From NCBI RefSeq assembly GCF_025370785.1, contig NZ_JAMXFA010000009.1, positions 1-64,000 of the forward strand: a stretch of DNA of 64,000 nucleotides, given 5' to 3'. The notes under the pieces were generated by a model. That model was not told the DNA's origin, did not search any database, and saw nothing but the letters and a program-made list of their open reading frames with translations. The DNA is from Laspinema olomoucense D3b. GTDB taxonomy: Bacteria; Cyanobacteriota; Cyanobacteriia; Cyanobacteriales; Laspinemataceae. The position numbers and the translations under genes were made by a program. Of the stretch, positions 51,194 to 58,720 are shown piece after piece (the stretch's first letter is position 1; each line of letters starts with the position of its first letter).

Positions 51194-53359
51194 ATGACTG
51201 GTCAAGTTTATCGGTCAGATGCCTCTGAATCCCATCCGGTCGGAATCGGTGTGTCCGATCAAAGTCTCGGAATGCTCCTGCAACGAGGCGGTGAAGAATT
51301 ACTCCTCTTGAAACTCAGCGATCGCTTTACTGTCCGGCCCCTAGAACCGAATGCCGCAAAAGATTGGTTCAGCCAAATTCCGGCTACCCATAAACAACAA
51401 CTACCAAACACTCAGTTAGAAGAATTCATCGTAGACGAGGCAGACCTAGAAACGGTCATGACAGTGGTGCGAAACTTACCGGAAGTTGCCTTTGTTAGCC
51501 ATGTCTATACGGTGGATAACAATCCACAAATGCGGGTTTACCTGACTGATGAAGTCACCATTCAATTTGCTGAAACCGTAGACGAAACCCAACGACAGGC
51601 GATCGCTGAAGCGGTACAACTAGACCTCCAAAAACCCGTTTACGGCGTCCCCAATACCTTTATTAGTTACGTTCGTCGGACTGCTACAGAAAATCCCATC
51701 AAAATTGCCAACCGGCTGATGCGAAAATCCGAGGTTCTCACCGCTGAACCTAACATCGTCATCACCACTCAAAATCACTACCTGCCGCGATCGCCGTTGT
51801 ATCCGAAACAGTGGTATTTACAGAACAAAGGAGGCCGCGACCTCGCCCCGGGTTCCCATATTGAAGCGGAAAAAGCCTGGGATATTACCCAAGGCATCCG
51901 ATCCGTAGTGGTTGCCATCACCGATGATGCGATCGACATCAATCACCCGGATTTTCAAGGCCCCGGTAAAGTCGTCGCCCCCAGAGACTTTAAACGCAAA
52001 AACTTTTTACCCCTCCCGGAAGCCGATTCCGACAACCACGGGACCGCCTGTGCCGGTGTCGCCGTTGCCGAAGAAAATGGCGTCGGGATTGTGGGCGTTG
52101 CCCCCGGTTGCGCCCTGATGCCGATCCGGACCACGGGCTATTTGGATGATGAATCCATCGAGCAAGTGTTTGATTGGGCCATGACCAAAGGAGCCTCGGT
52201 CATTTCCTGTAGTTGGGGGGCTTCTGCGGTCTATTTTCCCCTCTCTCTGCGTCAGCGGGCCGCCATTACCCGGGCCGCTACAGAAGGACGCAATGGCAAG
52301 GGCTGTGTGATTGTCTTTGCCGCAGGCAATGCCAACCGTCCCACCAGTGGGACCGTAAACGAGAGTGGGTGGCCGAATAACCTCCTCAAAGGGCCGGTCA
52401 AATGGCTAAGTGGGTTTGCGGTCCATCCTGATGTGATTGCTGTATCTGCTTGCACCAGTCTGGCTAAAAAGGCCGCCTATAGTAACTGGGGTCCCTCCAT
52501 CTCTCTGTGTGCTCCGAGTAATAATGCACCCCCGGGAATGTGGATTCAAGAAATGGGTGCGGTGAACACTCCCCCAGAGATTACGGGATATTTAACCGGG
52601 TTGGGCATTTTCACCACCGATCGCACCGGGTCTAATGGTTACGATTCCGGAGATTATACGGGCTATTTCGGCGGGACCTCCAGTGCTTGTCCGGTGGTGG
52701 CGGGGGTTGCTGCATTGGTCCTCTCGGTTAATCCTCACTTGACTGCTGCTCAGGTTAAGCAGATTTTGGAGCAAAGTGCGGATAAAATTATCGATCCGGA
52801 TATGGATATTCAACTGGGCAATCGCTTTGGCACTTACGATACTAAGGGTCACTCCCAATGGTTTGGCTACGGGAAGGTGAATGCCTATAATGCGGTCCGA
52901 CGGGCACAGCGTCTATTTGCGATGCCGATGCAGGTCACGCGCCAGGTGGAGGCCCATAACAACCGTCAGCAGGCGATTCCAGATTTTCAAAAGAATCAAT
53001 CGGGTTTGTTTCCCTTGAATCTTTTTGGCAGCAGCGATCGCCCGGGTTTAGTTAGCGAAATTTCGATTTCTGACCCGAGTGCGGTTGCAGATATCCGAGT
53101 CACGGTGGATATCCAACACAGTTATCTTGGGGATTTAGAAGTTTATTTAATTGCACCCAATGGTTATACGGTGCAATTACAAAGCCGGACTTTAGGCAGT
53201 CAGACTCGGTTGAGTACGACTTACTCCCTACAAACTACTCCTACCCTCCGCCAGTTTTGCAATCAGTCGGCTCAGGGGTCTTGGAAGTTGTGGGTCAAAG
53301 ATTGCGTTCCCGGAGATACGGGGATGCTGAATAGCTGGGATTTGTCCTTAGCCGTTTAG
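51194..53359 (+). CDS. Subtilisin-like serine protease with P-domain
   Basis: A 721-residue S8 peptidase. Catalytic residues are Asp244 (VVVAITDDAID), His282 (DNHGTACAG) and Ser496 (GGTSSACPVVAG). The first 190 residues are a long N-terminal extension with a probable propeptide, but no signal peptide is seen. A C-terminal P-domain (about 605-718: DPSAVADIRVTVDIQHSYLG; DLEVYLIAPNGYTVQLQS; GSWKLWVKDC) ends the protein, as in proprotein-convertase-like bacterial enzymes. The Asp site has DDA rather than DTG or DDG, which is unusual but tolerated in kexin-like groups. Export without a signal is unexplained. GAAGGAA precedes the start and a strong terminator follows. Confidence 0.88.
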   Translation: MTGQVYRSDASESHPVGIGVSDQSLGMLLQRGGEELLLLKLSDRFTVRPLEPNAAKDWFSQIPATHKQQLPNTQLEEFIVDEADLETVMTVVRNLPEVAFVSHVYTVDNNPQMRVYLTDEVTIQFAETVDETQRQAIAEAVQLDLQKPVYGVPNTFISYVRRTATENPIKIANRLMRKSEVLTAEPNIVITTQNHYLPRSPLYPKQWYLQNKGGRDLAPGSHIEAEKAWDITQGIRSVVVAITDDAIDINHPDFQGPGKVVAPRDFKRKNFLPLPEADSDNHGTACAGVAVAEENGVGIVGVAPGCALMPIRTTGYLDDESIEQVFDWAMTKGASVISCSWGASAVYFPLSLRQRAAITRAATEGRNGKGCVIVFAAGNANRPTSGTVNESGWPNNLLKGPVKWLSGFAVHPDVIAVSACTSLAKKAAYSNWGPSISLCAPSNNAPPGMWIQEMGAVNTPPEITGYLTGLGIFTTDRTGSNGYDSGDYTGYFGGTSSACPVVAGVAALVLSVNPHLTAAQVKQILEQSADKIIDPDMDIQLGNRFGTYDTKGHSQWFGYGKVNAYNAVRRAQRLFAMPMQVTRQVEAHNNRQQAIPDFQKNQSGLFPLNLFGSSDRPGLVSEISISDPSAVADIRVTVDIQHSYLGDLEVYLIAPNGYTVQLQSRTLGSQTRLSTTYSLQTTPTLRQFCNQSAQGSWKLWVKDCVPGDTGMLNSWDLSLAV

Positions 53360-53384
53360 TCTTGTCTGGTTTGAATGAGGGATG

Positions 53385-53426
53385 AAGGGAGAGAAGTTCA
53401 GTTTTTGGCTGATTCTCTCCCTTTTT
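53385..53426 (+). terminator. Intrinsic terminator of the subtilase gene
   Basis: AAGGGAGAGAA (53385-53395) pairs perfectly with TTCTCTCCCTT (53413-53423), followed by TTT. It lies 25 bases after the stop. Confidence 0.85.
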
Positions 53427-54206
53427 GATGGGTTGGTGAACTTAGGCCGTCTGAAGGAGGTGCAGGACCTGAAAGTTACTGTTCATCTCCGGTTGTATCC
53501 TCGAACAGGATAGGGAAGTTTTAAGGGGGTTTGAAAAGGGTTCAGAGGGATTTTGGTTTAGGCGATCGCCTAAACTATTCTCTCCCGGCCACACTCTTTT
53601 AGCAATGATACAGTTGTTTAAGTGCGAGGGGGTTAAACTTTACTCACAATTGGCAAACATTGGCTAGGAGTAGTCTCCAGTGCTTTTCTAGGCATACCGT
53701 AGAGAATGGGTGCTTGTGCATTCTTTGTCTGTGATTGCGATCGCCCATTTACGAGATCCCGATCAATTCCATTTTGCAAATTGCTGATGAATATAAGCGG
53801 GTTTTTCTTGTTCCCAGCTTTAACAAAGCTTTATATATTTACTATTGACACGCCTGATTTATTCACCTAAAGTAGAACTAAGAGCTACAAATCAGCTCAA
53901 AAATACAGGATTTTAGGGAGATGTTTACAGGAATTATTGTTCTCACCACTCTCGCTTAAAACTAGCGCACAATGGTCGCAACAGTTCCCTCAAACCCGGT
54001 GAAAAGTGACCCGGAAACCCGGTTGCCATAAAATTTTGGGTTGAGATTTAGCACCGCTTCAGCCAACCACTCGCTCCACGGATACCACTGGAGGGACGAG
54101 GGCGTTTAGCTTGAGCCTTTTTTCCGACCCGCCCGGGGTTGAGTTGACAAATTCATCGCAACTTAACTGACCCCGGAAGCGGATGATGTACACCAGGAGT
54201 AAATAG
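53427..54206. other. Long intergenic region, one promoter-like pair, no gene seen
   Basis: About 780 bases. HIP1-type sites occur near 53563 and 53738. TTGACA (53845-53850) and TAAAGT (53868-53873) are exactly 17 bases apart and could start the CAP-RTX gene, with a leader of about 330 bases. A CCGGAAACCCGGTTGCC element at 54011 belongs to the dispersed AAACCCGGTT motif. No convincing small gene or RNA. Confidence 0.5.
53845..53873 (+). promoter_or_regulatory. Promoter-like TTGACA-N17-TAAAGT
   Basis: A perfect -35 and a four-of-six -10 at ideal spacing, 334 bases before the CAP-RTX start. The long leader makes the assignment uncertain. Confidence 0.4.
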
Positions 54207-55415
54207 ATGACTTCAGCATTTCTCAATCGTGTTGTCGAACTCACCAACGTAGAGCGCGCGCAACAGGGTTTAGCCCCACTCACGTTCAATTCGCAGTTAG
54301 CGGCGGCAGCACAAGTCCATAGCGTAAGCATGGGAATGAGCGATTTTATGGGCCATACTAATCCTATGGATGGAACCATCGCAGCCGATCGCGTCACGAG
54401 TCAAGGGTACAACTACCAGACGGTTGCTGAAAATGTAGCGGGGGGTCAACCGACACCGGAGCAAGTGGTCCGAGAATGGATGAATAGTCCCTCACACCGG
54501 GTCAATATCCTCAATCCAACGGTGACGGAAATTGGTGTAGGCTATCATTTTCAGGAAAATGATACAGGTAATGTCAACTTCTCCCACTATTGGGCTCAGG
54601 TTTTTGCCACTCCCCTGGATGCACCGCGCCCAGCACAACCCCGGCCCATCGTACCTCTGCATACTCCCACCCCAACTCCCACTGACGGAATTACCGTCAT
54701 TTCTCAACCCTTAACGCCGAACAATCAGGGATTTTTTGACCTCACCGCCAATGTCGAGCGAGTTGAATTGGCTCCCGGGGCACTGAATGGCTATCAATTG
54801 GGGCTACGGGCCTTAGATGGAGATGATATCATCATCGGTTCATCTGAGGGGGAATTCATCAATGGGAACGGTGGTCGCGATCGCATCTATGGAAGCGGCG
54901 GAAATAACACCCTACGGGGTGGGAAAGGCGATGATTACCTTTTTGGTGGCGCTAACAATGACATCCTCAATGGCAACAATGATAATGATGTTGTCTTTGG
55001 CGGGGAGGGTAATGATATTGTGCGGGGAGGTAAAGCCCATGACGATTTATATGGTGAAGGCGGCGATGACAATTTAACCGGCGATTTTGGTACAGATGTT
55101 CTCATTGGAGGAACAGGGGCTGATTTGTTCATCCTGCGGCGCGACACAGCCGTTGGGGTGGTTGACCCGCTAGAAGCTGACTATATTACTGATTTTAAAC
55201 GGGCCGAGGGCGATCGCATTGGCCTGACCGATGGGTTAACGCAAAACGATATTAGCTATCAGCGCTTCGTGGATGTGGATAACAATGGCACTCCTGATGC
55301 ACTCCTTCAACTCAAGAGCACAAATGAAATTTTAGGGATTGTTTTAAATACCAATCCCCTGGAGTTAAATGGAATGTTTCAATCAGTCTCCCCAGACATT
55401 TTGACGACGGGCTAA
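54207..55415 (+). CDS. CAP-domain protein with RTX-type calcium-binding repeats
   Basis: A 402-residue protein. A CAP (SCP/PR-1) domain covers about 5-140 with LNRVVELTNVERAQQGLAPL, MGHTNPMDGT, AENVAGG and PSHRVNILNPTVTEIGVGY. A linker follows, then about eight nonapeptide RTX units (about 210-312) such as GGNNTLRGGKGDD and GGEGNDIVRGGKAHDD, and a final DLFILRRDT-type strand. RTX nonapeptides bind calcium and fold outside the cell. There is no N-terminal signal peptide, so type I-like secretion through the C-terminus is likely (inference from family). The CAP cavity often binds lipids; catalysis is not expected. A very clear terminator follows. Confidence 0.88.
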   Translation: MTSAFLNRVVELTNVERAQQGLAPLTFNSQLAAAAQVHSVSMGMSDFMGHTNPMDGTIAADRVTSQGYNYQTVAENVAGGQPTPEQVVREWMNSPSHRVNILNPTVTEIGVGYHFQENDTGNVNFSHYWAQVFATPLDAPRPAQPRPIVPLHTPTPTPTDGITVISQPLTPNNQGFFDLTANVERVELAPGALNGYQLGLRALDGDDIIIGSSEGEFINGNGGRDRIYGSGGNNTLRGGKGDDYLFGGANNDILNGNNDNDVVFGGEGNDIVRGGKAHDDLYGEGGDDNLTGDFGTDVLIGGTGADLFILRRDTAVGVVDPLEADYITDFKRAEGDRIGLTDGLTQNDISYQRFVDVDNNGTPDALLQLKSTNEILGIVLNTNPLELNGMFQSVSPDILTTG

Positions 55416-55481
55416 GAGATTCTGACTCAGTGGATAGGAGGATTTTAAGCCGGTTGAGTTAACATCCGATAGAAGTTAGGG

Positions 55482-55507
55482 GGGGTGGGTTAACCACCCC
55501 TTTTTTT
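55482..55507 (+). terminator. Intrinsic terminator of the CAP-RTX gene
   Basis: GGGGTGG (55482-55488) pairs with CCACCCC (55494-55500), followed directly by seven T. Confidence 0.9.
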
Positions 55508-55542
55508 AGCCACTCAAAGCCGGAGATGGAATAACGCAAGGG

Positions 55543-56247
55543 TTAGCCCTGATTTTGGTCCATCGCCCGCAGTGCGGTTTCTAAATCGGCGGTGAGTTGA
55601 TTCCCGCTTTCTTTAGGAGTATCTAGACGGTAATTAGATACTTCTAAGGGCGGGGCAATGGTAATTTTAACCTGCGATCGCCACTGGGGAATCCTCGGCT
55701 GATATTCCACATTTATCGGCACAATTTTCACGCCTAAATTAGGATGGAGGGATTCCGCTTGAATTGCCAGTCTTGCTAATCCAGGTTTAAGCGGATGAAG
55801 TTCACCATCGTGAAAAATAGCCCCTTCAGGGAAAATCGCTAACATTTGACCTGCTTCCAGGAGTTCGACGCCATGCCGCAAACTTCCAATTCCCGGACGT
55901 TTTCTATCAATGGGAAATCCACCCAGACGAGGAATTAACCAACCGGGAATTCCTTTAAATTCATCACTAGAGACCATATATCGTAAGTCCCGTCCGGTGA
56001 TATGTCGGCCTGCGGTATATGCGACCAAAATCCCATCCCACCGCGATCGATGAGTCGGGGCCAAGATAGTGGGTCCAGCGGTGGGAAGATGTTCTTGACC
56101 GATGACTTCAATCTGTTTAAAGTAGGTAGGGAGGACGATAAAACGGCCTAATGGATATAATGCACTGGCTAACCACGGGGAAATTTTAGAATTTACCGAG
56201 GGAGCTTTTTCGGAGGGAATGGTAGATTTTAGGAGGGGAATTTGCAT
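55543..56247 (-). CDS. PlsC-like 1-acyl-glycerol-3-phosphate acyltransferase
   Basis: A 234-residue protein from the ATG at 56247 (MQIPLLKST); the frame opens 48 bases earlier, but relatives begin near this ATG. The H(X)4D motif is HRSRWD in LAPTHRSRWDGILVAY (near 72). The second motif GGFPIDRKRPG and the FPEGA motif (IFPEGAIFHDGE) are present, as is the later IVPINVEY block. The enzyme makes phosphatidic acid or acylates a related glycerolipid at the membrane. It is monocistronic. Confidence 0.85.
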   Translation of the reverse strand: MQIPLLKSTIPSEKAPSVNSKISPWLASALYPLGRFIVLPTYFKQIEVIGQEHLPTAGPTILAPTHRSRWDGILVAYTAGRHITGRDLRYMVSSDEFKGIPGWLIPRLGGFPIDRKRPGIGSLRHGVELLEAGQMLAIFPEGAIFHDGELHPLKPGLARLAIQAESLHPNLGVKIVPINVEYQPRIPQWRSQVKITIAPPLEVSNYRLDTPKESGNQLTADLETALRAMDQNQG

Positions 56248-56558
56248 AATTTTGGGGTAGTTTTTAAGATAAAATAGAGAAAGAATCAGGTTCAATTGCG
56301 GGTTGATTTGAATTTAATCCGGTAATTTGAAAACAGTGTTTTAAACTGAATTTTTCTATTGTACTTGAATTGTTCCAGGCACAGGGGGAGAGTATGGACA
56401 GTTTGTAGATTGTCCTAGGGCGTTGGTACAGTAAAGGTTAGAAACCCGGTTTCTTGTCATTGGCAGTTTAACCTATATCCACGACCTCGATCGAACTTCA
56501 GATAGAATCCAATTTATATAATTTTGATTTGGGTTTGGATACTTTGAGCGATCCTAAT
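56248..56558. other. Intergenic region with a dispersed palindromic repeat
   Basis: About 310 bases. A GCGTTGGTACAGTAAAGGTT followed by AGAAACCCGGTTTCT (56440-56454) is one copy of a motif also seen at 58596-58630. The rest is AT-rich with no gene seen. Confidence 0.6.
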
Positions 56559-57053
56559 TTAGGATTTTGTGTCTGGAGACTGTCGGCGTTGAGAGAACCA
56601 GGATTGTAATTGCTCTCGACAGGGGGATTCCAAGATGCCACCCAGGACGGATAAGCGGTGAAAGGAAGCGGGACTATCGGGGAGGTTGAGGACGGTGCGG
56701 ATTGCGCCGCTTTTGGGGTCGTCGGCACCATAGACGAGGAGACTCAGACGGGATTGGGCGATCGCCCCGGCACATAAAGGACAGGGTTCTAGGGTAACAT
56801 AGAGGGTACAGCCATTCAAATGCCAATTTTGTAACACTTGCCCCGCTGTACGCAGGGCGAGGATTTCCGCATGGGCGGTGGGGTCATGGTCCCGTTCTCG
56901 GCGGTTTTGGGTTCGGGCGATCGCCTTGCCGGAGGGGTCTACAACGATCGCCCCGACGGGAACTTCTCCGGCATCTCCAGCAGCTTGGGCAAGGGCGATC
57001 GCCTGACTCATCCAGTCCCGATGTATAAGATACTGCGGGTCTTGCACTCCCAT
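56559..57053 (-). CDS. tadA: tRNA adenosine deaminase TadA
   Basis: A 164-residue cytidine-deaminase-fold enzyme. The zinc motifs HAEILAL (His and catalytic Glu near 61-63) and PCPLCAGA (two Cys near 91-94) are complete, and TAHAE lies in the DPTAHAE context typical of TadA. It converts wobble adenosine 34 of tRNA-Arg to inosine. It is normally essential. The gene starts two bases after the stop of the DCC-family gene, so both are in one transcript. Confidence 0.92.
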   Translation of the reverse strand: MGVQDPQYLIHRDWMSQAIALAQAAGDAGEVPVGAIVVDPSGKAIARTQNRRERDHDPTAHAEILALRTAGQVLQNWHLNGCTLYVTLEPCPLCAGAIAQSRLSLLVYGADDPKSGAIRTVLNLPDSPASFHRLSVLGGILESPCREQLQSWFSQRRQSPDTKS

Positions 57054-57055
57054 AA

Positions 57056-57469
57056 TTATGTCGGATAATTACAGGTTTCACAGTCGCCCGGATAGGTGGA
57101 GTGATAGATATCGGCGCGTTGTCCAAAGAGTTGATAACGGTTATCGCGGATTTGTTCATAGACGCGATCGCCGGTCCATTTCATCCCCGGAAGTGCGCGA
57201 TAGGCACTGACAAATAGGCTGCCTCCGGGTAATAAATTCCCCAGTTCTTCTGCGGCATCACTGCCCTGCCACCGTCGTCCTGGGCAGTCGGCATCGATTA
57301 AAATCATCCCTTGTTCACAGTCTTTTGGTGTTATCCCTAAGCGAGAAAGACTATTTTCATCCTGCATAGGAATATAACGAAACATATCTTCCTTATCAAA
57401 GGTTTCTAACAGTTGGACTACGCTCACACAGAGATTGCACTTGCCGTCATAAATGAAAAAATAAGTCAT
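57056..57469 (-). CDS. DCC (DUF393) thiol-disulfide oxidoreductase-like protein
   Basis: A 137-residue protein with the DCC-family start FFIYDGKCNLCVSVVQLLET, where CNLC is the CxxC active site, and a middle block CEQGMILIDADCPGRRWQGS. The end YPGDCETCNYPT carries another CxxC. The family belongs to the thioredoxin fold but its partner is unknown. tadA follows with a two-base spacing. Confidence 0.8.
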   Translation of the reverse strand: MTYFFIYDGKCNLCVSVVQLLETFDKEDMFRYIPMQDENSLSRLGITPKDCEQGMILIDADCPGRRWQGSDAAEELGNLLPGGSLFVSAYRALPGMKWTGDRVYEQIRDNRYQLFGQRADIYHSTYPGDCETCNYPT

Positions 57470-57549
57470 GGTTTTTGGGGTTGGTGTTAACTCTTGAAAC
57501 CCATTATTTTAAATTGAGTTCATCTCGGGATGACATCGAAACCTTTAAA

Positions 57550-57864
57550 TTAATTGGGTGCTATGATTAAGAGGGGATCTAACTGTGCTTTGGCATCAAG
57601 TTCATACAAATCATCACATCCCCCGATATGGCGATCGTTAATAAAAATCTGGGGAACGCTGCGGCGTCCATTAGCCCGTTCTGTCATTTTCACTCGGGCA
57701 GCACCATCTCCATCAATTTTATATTCGATGAATTTGACCCCCTTCCACATCAGGAGAACTTTAGCCCGAATGCAGTAGGGACAGGTTTGCCAAGTGTAGA
57801 TTTCCACATGGGCTTTGATGTTTTCCGGGTGACGCCCTAACAGGCGATTCAGGAAGTTTAGCAT
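57550..57864 (-). CDS. grxC: Dithiol glutaredoxin (GrxC-type)
   Basis: A 104-residue protein with the CPYC active site in YTWQTCPYCIRAKVLLMW (near 28), the cis-Pro SVPQIFI block and GG in RHIGGCDDLYELDA, as in Grx3/GrxC. An N-terminal extension of about 18 residues (LNFLNRLLGRHPENIKAHVE) is slightly longer than usual. It uses glutathione to reduce disulfides. Stands alone between the DCC and MscS genes on the minus strand. Confidence 0.9.
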   Translation of the reverse strand: MLNFLNRLLGRHPENIKAHVEIYTWQTCPYCIRAKVLLMWKGVKFIEYKIDGDGAARVKMTERANGRRSVPQIFINDRHIGGCDDLYELDAKAQLDPLLIIAPN

Positions 57865-57964
57865 TGTTCGCAGGGTTTACAGATGGAAGTGGAACGGTTA
57901 CAAGTTTAAAGGTATTACATATTATATCATGATTTTTACCCCCTAGGCGAATTTTTATTTTAAA

Positions 57965-58522
57965 TCAGTAAATTTTGGTGATAATTTTTACCTCGGAATC
58001 TTGAATAATGCAGATTGTATTGGTGAATAAATAAGAATTGGGGATTAAGATAGTTTTGCCTTCTCCTTGCAGGGTCGTATAACGTAAATCAATATCGATA
58101 ACGGTTCCTTCAAAGTTGCCCACGGAGATGCGATCGCGACGACGGAAGGGACGATAAATTAAAATCAAAGCCCCAGACACTAGATTAGAGAGGATATCCT
58201 TTAGGGCTAATCCCACGGCAAATCCAGTGAGACCCAACCCAGCAATTAACGCCGAAACATCAATACCCAGGGTTCCCAGGGCAGTAACAATACCCACAAT
58301 CCAAACCGTACTAATAAAGGTTTGTTCCAGCAATTTTAGCGCATCCAGGCTCAACTTACTGGTGGTAGTGAGGCGGTGAATTAGCTTTCGCAACAAGGCA
58401 GCGGCAATCCAAAAACTGATGATAATCACCAGACTGCCAGCGACGCGGGGTGCGCCGATAATAATCACGGTTAATAACTGGTTTAGCATCCTTGTGAGTT
58501 CCACTCGGGAGAGTCTTGGCAT
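57965..58522 (-). CDS. Small MscS-family channel
   Basis: A protein of about 185 residues if started at ATG 58522 (MPRLSRVELT); a TTG at 58585 sits almost on top of AGGAGG and is an alternative. Two to three helices (about 14-40, 62-85, 88-125) are followed by the MscS pore and beta region: DVSALIAGLGLTGFAVGLAL, KDILSNLVSGALILIYRPF and RRDRISVGNFEGTVIDIDLR. The usual C-terminal beta-barrel is short, so the protein is smaller than E. coli MscS (286 residues). No extra domain is fused. Confidence 0.75.
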   Translation of the reverse strand: MPRLSRVELTRMLNQLLTVIIIGAPRVAGSLVIIISFWIAAALLRKLIHRLTTTSKLSLDALKLLEQTFISTVWIVGIVTALGTLGIDVSALIAGLGLTGFAVGLALKDILSNLVSGALILIYRPFRRRDRISVGNFEGTVIDIDLRYTTLQGEGKTILIPNSYLFTNTICIIQDSEVKIITKIY

Positions 58523-58595
58523 TTGGAGGGGTGAGTTCGGGGGTGCCAACCTGCCCTTAACTATTGACCTGTTTAACCGAGTCAACCCTCCTGTA

Positions 58596-58630
58596 GGACG
58601 TCGGTACAGTCGGGTTGGTAAACCCGGTTA
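58596..58630. repeat. Dispersed AAACCCGGTT repeat, long copy
   Basis: GGACGTCGGTACAGTCGGGT and GGTAAACCCGGTTATT match the copy at 56418-56454 (GGCGTTGGTACAGT...AGAAACCCGGTTTC). Shorter cores lie at 27773, 39731, 49486 and 54013, all between genes. Confidence 0.65.
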
Positions 58631-58720
58631 TTCACCCAAATTTCTGATTATGAGCAACCTATTTGGAATAAAAACTGGGTTGGTTGTCCTCTTGATTTAA
58701 TACTCTACCTACCCTTTAGT

